DNA of 41,653 nt from Paracoccaceae bacterium (lineage in GTDB: Bacteria; Pseudomonadota; Alphaproteobacteria; Rhodobacterales; Rhodobacteraceae): contig JAPOTI010000039.1 in NCBI GenBank assembly GCA_026709265.1, positions 1 to 41,653 on the forward strand, in the 5' to 3' direction. Each line of letters opens with the position of its first letter. Within the stretch, counting starts at the first letter, position 1. This document shows, in pieces, positions 30,242 to 39,633 of this stretch. A model generated the notes under the pieces. That model worked only from the letters and a program-made list of their open reading frames with translations. It searched no databases and was not told where the DNA came from. The position numbers and the translations under genes are program-made.

Positions 30242-30737
30242 GTCTGGTCTCCTTTCTTCACTGTGTCAGGACGGCGATTGTCACAGCGATGCCCGCCGTC
30301 TTATGGAAATTTGTTTCCTCCTCTCAATGTGTTGTATGCGCAGCCGTTTTCAAGTCAATGAATGCCTGTTTCAGCAAAATCACAGGCCCTTCCAGATATT
30401 GATCTGCTCGGCACGGAGTTGGCCGCACGCTTGCATGGACATCATGGACAATTCCCTGGCACTCAGGGACAAACCATGTTCAACCTTCCTATCCTTCCCG
30501 ACATGCGCATTGACGTCGCATGAGACGGATGGCATCGGATGCCGATCCGGCGTGTCACTTGGACCTGCCGGAGCGGGTTGACCTGATTGCGGCCGAGCCG
30601 CAAAAGCATGACCATATATCCACTGTAAAATCAGATGAACTGGTCAGTCTGACTGCGTAGCAATGCAGAATGCGCTACCCGGGCGCTGATATGCCCACAT
30701 GCAGACCGCATCGTCAGCGCACTCCACAACGCATCCC
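30242..30737. other. DUF2065-degP intergenic region
   Basis: 496 bases between two genes that are often close. It has no open frame with coding character and no remnant I can identify. It should contain the degP promoter, but I found no convincing sigma-E-type or sigma-32-type box. Confidence 0.35.
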
Positions 30738-30932
30738 TCAGAGCATGCTACGGGAAAACCACACCAGGGCGACACCAAAGGCAATCGCGACAAGCCCGAC
30801 AAAACGCCTTTGGTCATAAGGGATTTCTGCCAGCTGGCGCAGCAGATTCTCCCAGCGTCGTGGTGCCAGAATCAGAAAAAGGCCTTCAAGAACAGCAACG
30901 AGACCCAGCGCGACGACAATTTCCGCAATCAC
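30738..30932 (-). CDS. DUF2065 small membrane protein
   Basis: A 64-residue protein with two membrane helices (about 3-22 and 42-61) around a polar loop RRWENLLRQLAEIPYDQRRFVGL, the DUF2065 (YjeT-like) layout. Function unknown; it almost always sits beside hflC, suggesting a small accessory of the HflKC complex. The start is GTG, overlapping the hflC stop by four bases (GTGA), so it is translationally coupled to hflC. Confidence 0.9.
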   Translation of the reverse strand: MIAEIVVALGLVAVLEGLFLILAPRRWENLLRQLAEIPYDQRRFVGLVAIAFGVALVWFSRSML

Positions 30933-31798
30933 TCCGAGTCAGCAGACTTCAGGAACTCGAAAAAATCACCGTCAGGCGTAATGACCAACGACGTGTTGCT
31001 CGCATTGAAGGCCTCTTCATAAGCCCGCATTGAGCGATAGAATTCAAAAAAGGACGGGTCCTGACCAAAGGATTCGGCAAAAATCGCATTGCGCATCGCA
31101 TCTGCTTCTCCGCGAATAATCTCGGCCTCCTTCTGTGCCTCGGACACAATTTCGACCTGGGTTCGATCCGCCTGCGCGCGAATTTTCTGCGCCGCCTCTT
31201 CACCACGCGCAATCTCATCAGCAGCCTCGCGTTCCCTTTCAGCGCGCATGCGCGCAAAAGTCGCCTCGAGGTTCTGGGTCGGCAAGTCTGTTCGCTTGAG
31301 CCGCACATCGATAATTTCAACGCCCAGATTCTCTGCTTCGATTTTGGCATTGTCACGAATTCGTTCCATCAATGCAGCGCGATCCGCGGACAGAATCGTA
31401 TTTGACGCAACCGATCCAAGAATTTCACGTGTTGCCGCATTCAGAATGCGCTCCAGACGACTTTCAGCTGAACGAACACCACCGACCCCGACGGCTTCCC
31501 GAAACTGAACCACATTTTCGATTCGATAGCGGGCAAATGCATCGACCACCAATCGCCGATCATCAAGTGGTGTCACCTCAAGAGACTGGGTTTCCAGCGA
31601 CAGGATTCGGTCATCATATCTGACGACATTCTGAATAAAGGGAATCTTGAGTGCCAGTCCCGGCTCTTCCTCAACCGCCCTGACCTGTCCAAACTGAAGC
31701 ACCAGCGCCTTTTCTCTTTCATCAACAATAAACAGGGCATTCAGAGTAATGAAGGCGATGGCCACTAGCGGGCCAATCCATAGGATTTGACGATTCAT
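30929..31798 (-). CDS. hflC: HflC, band-7 membrane protein regulating FtsH
   Basis: Partner of HflK; together they form a large periplasmic cage around FtsH that controls its proteolysis of membrane proteins. N-terminal membrane anchor about 5-25 (LWIGPLVAIAFITLNALFIV), SPFH/band-7 domain (VDEREKALVLQFGQV, GLALKIPFIQNV), then a long alanine/glutamate-rich helix (REREAADEIARGEEAAQKIR) and a C-terminal hydrophobic patch (NTSLVITPDGDFFEFL). 289 residues, ordinary for HflC. It starts 5 bases after the hflK stop. Confidence 0.96.
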   Translation of the reverse strand: MNRQILWIGPLVAIAFITLNALFIVDEREKALVLQFGQVRAVEEEPGLALKIPFIQNVVRYDDRILSLETQSLEVTPLDDRRLVVDAFARYRIENVVQFREAVGVGGVRSAESRLERILNAATREILGSVASNTILSADRAALMERIRDNAKIEAENLGVEIIDVRLKRTDLPTQNLEATFARMRAEREREAADEIARGEEAAQKIRAQADRTQVEIVSEAQKEAEIIRGEADAMRNAIFAESFGQDPSFFEFYRSMRAYEEAFNASNTSLVITPDGDFFEFLKSADSE

Positions 31799-31803
31799 GG
31801 CAA

Positions 31804-32937
31804 TTAACCTCCGCTACCAGCTGGATTGCGCCTGAGTTCGTTGAGCGGGAGATAGGGAACAACCCCGCTACCTTCGGTGCTTTCCTGATCGATAATGACC
31901 TTGTCGACCGACCCCATGATCCGTTCCATTGTTTCAATATAGAGACGTTTCCGTGTGACATCTTCAGCCTTGCGATACTCGTCCAGCACCGCCAGGAACC
32001 GACTCGCCTCACCTTCGGCAACATTGACAACCTGCGCCCGGTATCCCTCGGCTTCCTCCTTGAGCTGTGCGGCCTCACCACGCGCTGACGCGAGCACCCG
32101 GTTGGCGTAAGCATCCGCCTGTTTCTCCAAGCGGTCACGCTCCTGTTCGGCGGCCTGCACCTCGCGGAAACTATCGATCACTTCGCGCGGTGGATCCGCC
32201 TTGTCAAAATTAACCCGGACCACATTCATGCCCGACTCATAGTTGTCGAGATTTGCCTGGATCAGTTCCTGAAGGTTGGAAGCGACAATCCCGCGGTCAC
32301 GGTTGAGTATCGGTGCAAGATTGGAGCGAGCCATGATTTCCCGCATGGCTGATTCGGAAACCGCGCGGATGGTCTCAGTCGGATCAGCAAGATTGAACAA
32401 ATATTTCGCTGGATCATTGATGTTCCAGACCACCTGAAAGTCGATGTCGATAATATTCTCATCGCCAGTCAACATCAGCCCGTCATCGTTGCGACGACGG
32501 GTCGCGTCCTGCGTAATCCCGCGATTGGAAAATTCATCGCCTTCGACGATATCACCAACCCCGATATCCTCCGTGCGCTCGCGAGTCACCGAGAGAATCT
32601 CTCTTGTCACGATCGGCCAGGGTGCCAGATTCAAACCGGGTTGGCCTGTCTTGTAATAGCTGCCCAAAAACAGCTCTACAGAACGTTCCTCCGGTTTGAC
32701 CGTGTAAAATGACACGTAAGCCCAGCCGATGACGACGACAGCCACGCCCAGCAACAATTGCATCCGCGTGAAACGGGGGCCACCCGGAGACGGTTTTTTC
32801 CGTCTTCCACCGCCACCACCTCCGAAAATCGAGCGAACTGAACTGGTTCCCCGATTCAAGAGTTCCTCAATGTCAGGGATATTGGGCTCAGGATTCCTGC
32901 CGCCACCACCCCAGGGACCGTTACTGTTTCCTGCCAT
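31804..32937 (-). CDS. hflK: HflK, band-7 membrane protein regulating FtsH
   Basis: First gene of the hflK-hflC-DUF2065 operon. A glycine-rich cytosolic N-terminus (PWGGGGRNPEPNIPDIEELL, then GGGGGGRRKK), one membrane helix about 59-79 (LLLGVAVVVIGWAYVSFYTV), the SPFH domain (VKPEERSVELFLGSYYKTGQ, GLNLAPWPI), and a long charged helix ending in a Tyr/Leu-rich tail. 377 residues. This is a paralogue of hflC, and the two are interdependent for stability. Confidence 0.96.
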   Translation of the reverse strand: MAGNSNGPWGGGGRNPEPNIPDIEELLNRGTSSVRSIFGGGGGGRRKKPSPGGPRFTRMQLLLGVAVVVIGWAYVSFYTVKPEERSVELFLGSYYKTGQPGLNLAPWPIVTREILSVTRERTEDIGVGDIVEGDEFSNRGITQDATRRRNDDGLMLTGDENIIDIDFQVVWNINDPAKYLFNLADPTETIRAVSESAMREIMARSNLAPILNRDRGIVASNLQELIQANLDNYESGMNVVRVNFDKADPPREVIDSFREVQAAEQERDRLEKQADAYANRVLASARGEAAQLKEEAEGYRAQVVNVAEGEASRFLAVLDEYRKAEDVTRKRLYIETMERIMGSVDKVIIDQESTEGSGVVPYLPLNELRRNPAGSGG

Positions 32938-33147
32938 AAGGGGAATTGCCTTCCGTGTCTCCGCTACGCATCACACTTCTACCATAGAATGGGAACACGA
33001 CAACTTAATTTCAAGCGTCCGATATCGGGCTTATTGTCGCAGGAATGTCGTGAACCGCGGCGAAACACGCCACTACGGCGCTGCGTGTCGAGCCCCGCCA
33101 GCACGGTAATTCACTGTGACACGATCCAGACGACTTCCCTAAAATAA

Positions 33148-33402
33148 GGGGATTGCCGGCTGGTTTGCCATACTTATTGGATTGATGGCACCGCCCAGTT
33201 TGCGATGGATGTCCATCTGGACGGCCAGATCGTTGCGGCCATGACACGCAGCCTGCGTTTTGGTGGGACGTTGGTGTCTTTTGACGACAGTGCCGCACAA
33301 GAGGTTCCGGGCTTTATCCGCGCCGCAGTCCTGCCGACACAAACGGCTGTCGTTATGTATGCGCACGATACCTGGGCGGCCTTTCAGGTGTCAGCAATTT
33401 GA
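33148..33402 (+). pseudogene. C-terminal fragment, possibly of a zinc/quinone oxidoreductase
   Basis: An 84-codon open frame containing FAMDVHLDGQIVAAMTRSLR, then FGGTLVSFDD, and ending TWAAFQVSAI. R-FGGTLVSF resembles the Rossmann-fold strand of medium-chain dehydrogenases (GGRLVSFG), but the rest of such a protein is absent upstream. Third bases are GC-rich like the SDR that follows 150 bases later. There is no ribosome site. Probably a truncated gene; the family is a guess. Confidence 0.35.
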
Positions 33403-33550
33403 TACGATTCTCAGCGAAACCCTTAAAAACACGTTACTCCCCCAAGCTGAGATCTCGTCGTTTTTCACCCTTTCGTGCGTCAGGGGCCGGTTTGTCACGG
33501 CGTCAAACATGAATTATGCTCCAAGCGCCAGCCAAGGTGGAGAACACGTT

Positions 33551-34366
33551 ATGAACCAAACCATTTTGATCACCGGGGCCTCGTCAGGGATCGGCAAGAC
33601 CACCGCGCACCATTTCCAGGCCAAGGGCTGGAACGTGGTCGCGACCATGCGCAACCCTGAGGACGGGGCGGCGCTGGCGGACCTTCCGAATGTCCGGGTA
33701 GCCCGGCTTGATGTCACCGATACCGCCGCGATTGCCACCGCGGTGGCGGGGGCGCTTGAGCAGTTCAGTTCCATTGATGTGCTGGTGAACAATGCGGGCT
33801 ATGGTGCGTATGGCCCCCTTGAGAATTTTGACACGGCCCGTATCCGGCGCCAGTTTGACACCAATGTCATCGGCGTGCTGGATGTCACCCGGGCTGTGCT
33901 GCCCCATATGCGCCGCCGGCGCAGGGGTTGCATCGTCAACATCAGTTCCATCGGTGGGCAGATGACCTTTCCCCTGGGGACGCTCTATCACGGCACGAAA
34001 TTTGCTGTGGAAGGGCTGTCCGAGGCCTTACACTACGAACTGGAGACCGTGGGTATCCGGGTGAAGATTGTCCAGCCCGGCATGATCGCGACAGACTTTG
34101 CCGGCCGCAGTTTCGATTTCGCCAACACGCCGCCGATTGCGGACTATCAGGGCATCATCCAGACATTCATGGCCGCCCAGTCGCAGGCCGAGATGCAACC
34201 ATCACCACCAGAACGGGTGGCTGACGTCATCTGGGCCGCTGTGACCGATGGGACACACCAGCTCCGCTATCGGGCTGGCGACGATGCGGAGATGATCCTG
34301 AATCGTCGTAAGACAGATGATGATGCCACTTTTATTGGGGGTATCAAACAACAGTTTGGTCTCTGA
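33551..34366 (+). CDS. short-chain dehydrogenase/reductase, classical type
   Basis: NAD(P)-dependent oxidoreductase of unknown substrate. TGASSGIG (8-15) is the cofactor loop; ARLDVTD, VNNAGYG (the NNAG motif) and the catalytic set with SSIGG and YHGTK follow, then VQPGMIATDF. 271 residues. The loop GASSGIGKTTAHHFQAKGWNVVATMR (with R at the end of strand 2) suggests NADPH. Start ATG has GGTGGAG 8 bases upstream. It is preceded by an oxidoreductase fragment on the same strand, so both could derive from one acquired block. Exact role cannot be read from context. Confidence 0.92.
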   Translation: MNQTILITGASSGIGKTTAHHFQAKGWNVVATMRNPEDGAALADLPNVRVARLDVTDTAAIATAVAGALEQFSSIDVLVNNAGYGAYGPLENFDTARIRRQFDTNVIGVLDVTRAVLPHMRRRRRGCIVNISSIGGQMTFPLGTLYHGTKFAVEGLSEALHYELETVGIRVKIVQPGMIATDFAGRSFDFANTPPIADYQGIIQTFMAAQSQAEMQPSPPERVADVIWAAVTDGTHQLRYRAGDDAEMILNRRKTDDDATFIGGIKQQFGL

Positions 34367-35097
34367 ACCGGACAGGATGCCACCGCGCACATCCTTTCAA
34401 GGTCCTACACTTATAGAGGTGAATGATTCCAGTTGTCGTGTGTCGATGGCGTCTCAGACCTGAATAGCCCAGTTGAATCGTTCGAGTCCCTGCCAGATCT
34501 TTTTGTTGCCGGGGATTTCCTGTCGGCTGTTGGGATAGGCACCGACCTATCAACATTATACACTGAACTCAGTCTCTTTGTTGTCCATTCTGTTTTTTCT
34601 GAGCCTCGATCACGAAGACCCTGTCAGTGAGGATGCACCACCATCATTGCCGTCACCCAACAAATCCAGCGCTCCTAAATCCGCCAACTGACAGTCAACG
34701 AAGATATCAGGAGAGCTGCCACAACCCCGGGCATGCTGACTCCCAGATCCAACGCATTCGCCAACTGGACAACATTTAACCCGTCTCACCGCAGACCTGA
34801 ACAGGCCATTCCGCAACGTCCCCCGATATCTGGTGCAGATCCATCTGCATGCGCCAGTGATTCGCACAAAATCAGGCACGAATCCAGTGTGTGATGTGGG
34901 TTGCCGCCGGATCCAGTGTTGATCAAAACAGCCGGTACAGAGAAGGGAGAACTTGGTGTCTCACGGCTGGACAAACATGCAGGTGATTTGAGAATGCAAA
35001 CGCAATCATCCCCCGTAACTGCCATATGAGCGACCGATCAAGGATTTCATGGCCTGACGCACCACAGTCCGAACCACAAATCGGGGGGCATCCGACC
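34367..35097. other. large non-coding gap between SDR and gor
   Basis: 731 bases between convergent genes, the longest featureless stretch here. Short frames on both strands lack ribosome sites, coding bias or motifs. I see no transposase remnant, tRNA or strong terminator. It may be a decayed region. Confidence 0.4.
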
Positions 35098-36456
35098 TTA
35101 ATTCAATGCGACTGGCTCCGCCATGGTGACCCATTCTTCAGCTGCGGTCGGATGCACAGCCACAGTACGATCGAAATCATCCTTGGTGGCCCCCATCTTG
35201 ACGGCAATTCCGGCAAGCTGGATCATTTCAGCGGCATGCGGCCCCGCCATATGTGCCCCGAGGACACGGCGGGTCCTGGCGCAGACGACGAGCTTCATCA
35301 ATATCTGCTCATTCCGTTCAGCAATCACTGCGGCTAACGGGCGAAATGTAGTCTTGTAGATTTCGAGACTGTGCCCCCGATCTCTGGCCACCTCCTCACT
35401 CAAGCCGACAGTCCCGATCTCCGGACGGGTAAAGACGGCTGTCGGGATGAGGTCATGGTCAACTGGTGTTGAATTGGCCTTGAATAATGTCTCAACGAAA
35501 GCGACAGCCTCACGAATGGCAACAGGAGTCAAGTTGACCCGATTGGTGACGTCACCAATCGCGAATACTGACGGAACAGCCGATTGCGAATAGGCATCGA
35601 CCGGAATCTCGCCACGCGCACCGCGCGCGATGCCGATCTCCTCGAGCCCCAGACCTTCGGTCATCGGTTGCCGGCCAGTCGCATAAAGCACCAGATCAAA
35701 CTGGCGTGTGTCTCCCCGGTTATCGATGACCGCAATCTCGCCACCCGATTCTTCGAGCCGGCGCGGGTCTCTGCCAGTTTGAATGATGACCCCGCGCGCC
35801 ACCATCGCCTGCTTGACATGAGTCCGGATATCACCGTCAAAACCCCGCAGAATGAGGTCTCCGCGGTAATATTGCGTAACCTCACATCCCAGACCATTGA
35901 GAATCGTGGAAAATTCACAAGCAATATAGCCGCCGCCGACCACCAGAATTCGTTGCGGCAGTTCATCGAGAAGAAACATGTCGTCTGACGTTGCAGCGAG
36001 CCCGATATTGGGAAGTTGCGGCAGGTATGGACGCCCCCCCGTGGCAACCAGGATCGTTTTTGCCGATTTTTTTTGACCATCGGACAGACGCAATGAATGC
36101 GCATCCTCGAAGACCGCACGTTCGGGAAATATGGTCACACCTGCTTTGGTCAGATTGTCCCGATAGAGGCCTGAAAGTCTGCTGATCTCCCGATCTTTTG
36201 CATGCCGAAACTGCGTCCAGTTGAATCGGGATTTTCCAACCGACCAGCCAAAACCGACCGAATCCCTGAATGAATCAGAAAAATCTGCAGCATTCACCAT
36301 CAATTTTTTGGGAACACAGCCTCTGATGACGCAAGTCCCGCCCATCCGCGACTGCTCAGCAATGGCGACACGAAATCCGGCCTGGGCCGCGAGGCGGGCG
36401 GCACGCACGCCGCCTGACCCGCCACCGATCACGAACAAATCATAGTCGAACATCAT
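35098..36456 (-). CDS. gor: glutathione-disulfide reductase
   Basis: FAD/NADPH flavoenzyme that regenerates glutathione from its disulfide. FAD loop GGGSGG (11-16); redox pair C42 and C47 in GGTCVIRGCVPKKL; NAD(P) loop VVGGGYIACEF; second FAD motif FAIGDVT; catalytic HPTAAEEWV near the C-terminus. 452 residues, typical. ATG 36456 or 36453 both follow CAGGAAG. The persulfide-dioxygenase gene lies upstream on the same strand, so glutathione consumption and recycling may be co-transcribed. A stop 9 bases before the start ends a 27-codon tail described separately. Confidence 0.97.
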   Translation of the reverse strand: MMFDYDLFVIGGGSGGVRAARLAAQAGFRVAIAEQSRMGGTCVIRGCVPKKLMVNAADFSDSFRDSVGFGWSVGKSRFNWTQFRHAKDREISRLSGLYRDNLTKAGVTIFPERAVFEDAHSLRLSDGQKKSAKTILVATGGRPYLPQLPNIGLAATSDDMFLLDELPQRILVVGGGYIACEFSTILNGLGCEVTQYYRGDLILRGFDGDIRTHVKQAMVARGVIIQTGRDPRRLEESGGEIAVIDNRGDTRQFDLVLYATGRQPMTEGLGLEEIGIARGARGEIPVDAYSQSAVPSVFAIGDVTNRVNLTPVAIREAVAFVETLFKANSTPVDHDLIPTAVFTRPEIGTVGLSEEVARDRGHSLEIYKTTFRPLAAVIAERNEQILMKLVVCARTRRVLGAHMAGPHAAEMIQLAGIAVKMGATKDDFDRTVAVHPTAAEEWVTMAEPVALN

Positions 36457-36465
36457 AACTTCCTG

Positions 36466-36549
36466 TCAGGATTTCAGTTGTTTGGTCATTTCGGCCAATT
36501 TCACAAAAGCACGCGCATCAATGATCGTTTCCGTCCCATCAGGGCTGCG
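36466..36549 (-). pseudogene. in-frame coding-like tail between the blh stop and gor
   Basis: Directly after the TAG of the persulfide-dioxygenase gene the same frame stays open for 27 codons, ending ARAFVKLAEMTKQLKS and TGA. That TGA lies 9 bases before the gor ATG with the gor ribosome site between, the usual layout for the end of an upstream operon gene. It could be a C-terminal extension behind an acquired stop or the last piece of a deleted gene. I do not recognise the peptide. Confidence 0.4.
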
Positions 36550-37431
36550 CTACAGGCCATTGACCGGCACCCTCAAAATCGGATTGCCATCCCTGTCTGA
36601 TGGAATTTCCCCGGCCCTCATATTGACCTGCAAGGAAGGGATAATCAGCTGTGGCATCGACAGGCTGGCGTCCCGTTCATTCCGCAACCGGATAAATTCC
36701 TCTCTGTTCCTGGCCCGTTTCAGGTGGATATTATCCCGTCGCTCCTCGCCAATCGTGGTCTCCCACGCTTCGGCCCGCCCGCCGGGCCCATAATCATGGC
36801 AAATAAAGAGCCGTATTTCGTCGGGATATGAGAGAATACGCTGAATCGAATCATAAAGTTGACCCGCATCACCACCCGGAAAATCAGCGCGTGCTGAACC
36901 GCCATCCGGCATGAAAAGCGTATCCCCTACAAATCCGGCATTGCCGATGAAGTGAGTCATACAGGCTGGTGTATGGCCGGGGGTCGCTATGACAAACCCA
37001 TCGAGCTTCCCTACGCGATAACTGTCACCATCCTCAAAGAGCGTGTCGAATTGCGAACCGTCGCGCTGAAACTCAGTTCCCTCGTTGAATATCTTGCCGA
37101 ATGTTTCCTGGACTTCCATGATACCCGCGCCGATACCGGTCTGCCCTCCCAGTCTCTCTTTCAGATAGGGTGCTGCCGATAGATGATCGGCATGAACATG
37201 GGTCTCAATAATCCATGCAACCGAGAGATCCTGTGATTTGACCCGCGCCGCTATTCGGTCCGCCCCGTGGGATGTGATACGACCAGCCGCATAGTCAATG
37301 TCCATAACGCTATCGATGATCGCGCATTCCCGGGTTTCAGGGTCAGTCACGATATAGGAAATCGTATTGGTGGCCTTATCAAAAAATCCTTCGACTTCGG
37401 GAATCTGGTCCAATCTTGGATCAGGGTTCAT
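36550..37431 (-). CDS. blh: persulfide dioxygenase-like metallo-beta-lactamase-fold hydrolase (Blh/ETHE1 type)
   Basis: Non-heme iron enzyme family that oxidises glutathione persulfide to sulfite in hydrogen-sulfide detoxification. Metal motif THVHADH (H78, H80, D82, H83), further ligands in ATPGHTPAC, FVGDTLF and FICHDYGPGG. The C-terminal MPQLIIPSLQVNMRAG is typical of the bacterial Blh subgroup. 293 residues. Strong AAGGAAAGGAG before the ATG. Followed by gor, which could restore the glutathione pool. No BigR regulator or rhodanese is adjacent. A possible promoter TTGATT with TATGAA at 18 bases lies in the 182-base gap to denD. Confidence 0.92.
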   Translation of the reverse strand: MNPDPRLDQIPEVEGFFDKATNTISYIVTDPETRECAIIDSVMDIDYAAGRITSHGADRIAARVKSQDLSVAWIIETHVHADHLSAAPYLKERLGGQTGIGAGIMEVQETFGKIFNEGTEFQRDGSQFDTLFEDGDSYRVGKLDGFVIATPGHTPACMTHFIGNAGFVGDTLFMPDGGSARADFPGGDAGQLYDSIQRILSYPDEIRLFICHDYGPGGRAEAWETTIGEERRDNIHLKRARNREEFIRLRNERDASLSMPQLIIPSLQVNMRAGEIPSDRDGNPILRVPVNGL

Positions 37432-37613
37432 CCATTGCGCTCCTTTCCTTCACGCGATGCGCGTCAGTTGACATCCATTCATATTGCCATGTCCGTGCGA
37501 AAATCAAATCCTGTCATGGTATTTGATTCATTTCCTTCTTATTTGGCATGCAGGAATTTTGACATTTCGGGTCGTTGGATTCGGGCAGACGGTGACGAAA
37601 TAAGGAGGTAGCG

Positions 37614-38603
37614 ATGGTCAAGTGCCTGATTGCTGGAGGCGGCGGAATGATCGGGCAGAAGCTGGCCCGCCACCTCGACACTTACGGATTGGCTGGCCAA
37701 GGCATCACGACACTCGAATTGTTTGATCTCAGTTTTCCGACAAATGGTGCCAAGATTGGTACGAGAACAACCGGTACGATGACGGACGCTAACAGTTTGT
37801 CGCAACTGGCAGCCAAGAAATTTGACGTCATCTTCTTTCTCGCGGCAGTTGTCTCCGGCGAAGCCGAGATGGACTTTGAGAAGGGTTGGGAAATCAACCT
37901 GTTTTGTTTGTGGAATTTTCTCAATCGTCTCAAATCCGAAACGGAGACCAACGGCGCCTACCTGCCGCGTTTGGTATTCGCATCAACGACGGGTGTCTTT
38001 GGCCCACCGTTTCATGGCCCCGTCAGCGACCGACAGATTTGTGAACCTCGATCCTCCTATGGTGCACAAAAAGTCTGTGCGGAAATGCTGGTGAGTGACT
38101 TCAGTCGCAAAGGATTTATCGACGGAGTATCAATCCGTTTACCGACAATCTCGGTCCGCCCGGGCGCACCCAATAGAGCCGCTTCTTCCTTTTTTTCCAG
38201 TATTATTCGTGAACCTTTGAACGGACGCAGTACGGTCCTGCCGGTATCAAGAGACCTGGTTCATATGCATGCGTCACCGCGTTCGGCCGCCGGCTTCTTT
38301 GCCCATGCCGCGGAGTTGGACACCGCATCTCTTGATGGGCGACGGTCATTGAACATGCCATCACTGACCTGCAGTGTGGAAGAGCAGATCAACGCTCTGG
38401 AATCCGTCGCAGGCAGCGAAGCGGTCAAGTTCATCTCCGAGAAACCGGATCCATTTGTCGAATCAATTGTCTCAACATGGCCCTGCGGTTTTCAGGCCGA
38501 TCGTGCCAAGGAACTCGGTTTCAGGTCTGAGAACAGCTACGAGGAGATCATCCAGATCTATATCGACGAGGACTTGCCACTTGATTTGACACGGCCCCGA
38601 TAA
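37614..38603 (+). CDS. denD: D-erythronate dehydrogenase family protein (extended SDR)
   Basis: NAD-dependent oxidoreductase of the DenD family, which oxidises D-erythronate to 2-dehydroerythronate in four-carbon sugar-acid catabolism. Cofactor loop AGGGGMIG (7-14), FLAAVVSGEAEMDF, catalytic Y149-x3-K153 in SSYGAQK, SRKGFIDGVSIRLPTISVRP followed by GAPNRAASSF, and the C-terminal IVSTWP...RAKELGF; all match the family closely. 329 residues. GGAGG lies 5-6 bases before ATG. Divergent from the blh-gor pair. The other pathway genes (OtnC/OtnI or kinase) are not in this window, so the substrate is inferred from family only. Confidence 0.9.
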   Translation: MVKCLIAGGGGMIGQKLARHLDTYGLAGQGITTLELFDLSFPTNGAKIGTRTTGTMTDANSLSQLAAKKFDVIFFLAAVVSGEAEMDFEKGWEINLFCLWNFLNRLKSETETNGAYLPRLVFASTTGVFGPPFHGPVSDRQICEPRSSYGAQKVCAEMLVSDFSRKGFIDGVSIRLPTISVRPGAPNRAASSFFSSIIREPLNGRSTVLPVSRDLVHMHASPRSAAGFFAHAAELDTASLDGRRSLNMPSLTCSVEEQINALESVAGSEAVKFISEKPDPFVESIVSTWPCGFQADRAKELGFRSENSYEEIIQIYIDEDLPLDLTRPR

Positions 38604-38865
38604 TTGAGGTCCATGCCAGATGGCGTGGCGGGTACACATCTCCTCGTCAACCGGCACAGACATTGTCGCTGCGCCGTCTCGATAGACAAGCTGAAAGGTT
38701 CTGGACATCTGCGGGAGGACTTCATCCTCAGCGCATGCACACTGAGCTTGGAATCAACTGTTCGGAATGCGACCAGTGACAAAACCATGCGCGCTGATGC
38801 CATCGCCTCACAAGTTACTGGTCAGCCAATTTATCGCTCCCGATGGGAACCTGATCGCAAAAGCA

Positions 38866-39549
38866 TCAAGACTCATCGGGCTGCTCCTTCCAGACAGGTG
38901 CCTGTAGAAATGCGTGCAATGCCGCGGACAGGAACCTGACTGGCATGATGATGACCATCCCAGGCGCGGCAAACTCAAGCAAGACATGACTGTCATCAGT
39001 TTCATTGGATGTTGCGATCAATCCGGTCGGGCTCAGGTTCAATCCATCAATCGGCCATTTCAATCCACGCGAAACCCCCGTGGTCTCAGATAACGGAAAC
39101 AGCGACAGACGCGAACCAACCGGAAGGCTTAACGATAATCGCGGTGGTGCCGGGAAACACACATCCGCATCGGTCAACACCATGACTTTCCGATCACCAT
39201 GTCGAATCAGGACATTCAACGAGGCCATCGCATGGTCGATTCGTGGTGCGGTCACACCGACCGCGACAAAAAAGGGTGCCGCGAGACTGCGGACGCATTT
39301 GTCAAAATCAGTTGTCTCCTGCTCGTCGATTTCAACAAGACGCTCCTGACCGAAATGCTGCACCGCATCAGGAGAGATGGAGTCGAGGTCACCGATGATC
39401 AGATCCGGCTCGAGACCGAGCCGCAGGGCCAAATTGGCACCGCCATCGGCGCAAACCAGAAACGGCGCTGCGCGCTGGGCAATGGCAATGGTCTCGCGTT
39501 CGGCATCGCCGCCGCCGAGTATCGTCACCCCTGTTGATTTTCGGAACAT
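38866..39549 (-). CDS. thiN: thiamine diphosphokinase
   Basis: Transfers pyrophosphate from ATP to thiamine, giving thiamine diphosphate; last salvage step. Catalytic domain motifs CADGGANLALRLG, PDLIIGDLDSIS and DEQETTDFDKC; a second beta-domain binds thiamine (LIATSNETDDSHVLLEFAAPG). About 227 residues from ATG 39549. TTG 39558 has a better ribosome site (AAAGG, 5 bases) and GTG 39606 is also open, so the start is uncertain. It follows pyrG on the same strand with 27-85 bases between, so the two are likely co-transcribed. No thiamine riboswitch is seen. Confidence 0.92.
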   Translation of the reverse strand: MFRKSTGVTILGGGDAERETIAIAQRAAPFLVCADGGANLALRLGLEPDLIIGDLDSISPDAVQHFGQERLVEIDEQETTDFDKCVRSLAAPFFVAVGVTAPRIDHAMASLNVLIRHGDRKVMVLTDADVCFPAPPRLSLSLPVGSRLSLFPLSETTGVSRGLKWPIDGLNLSPTGLIATSNETDDSHVLLEFAAPGMVIIMPVRFLSAALHAFLQAPVWKEQPDES

Positions 39550-39633
39550 CGTGTTCAATTGAACCTTTCGCGGCGGTGTCCGCAGTGCTGCGCGGTGGGT
39601 CAGCACACGAACATGGCTATTCCTGCAATGCCG

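Noticed and set aside
38604..38865. Gene or riboswitch between denD and thiN
   Set aside because: The genes converge, so a thiamine riboswitch would be on the wrong side, and no coding-like frame is present.
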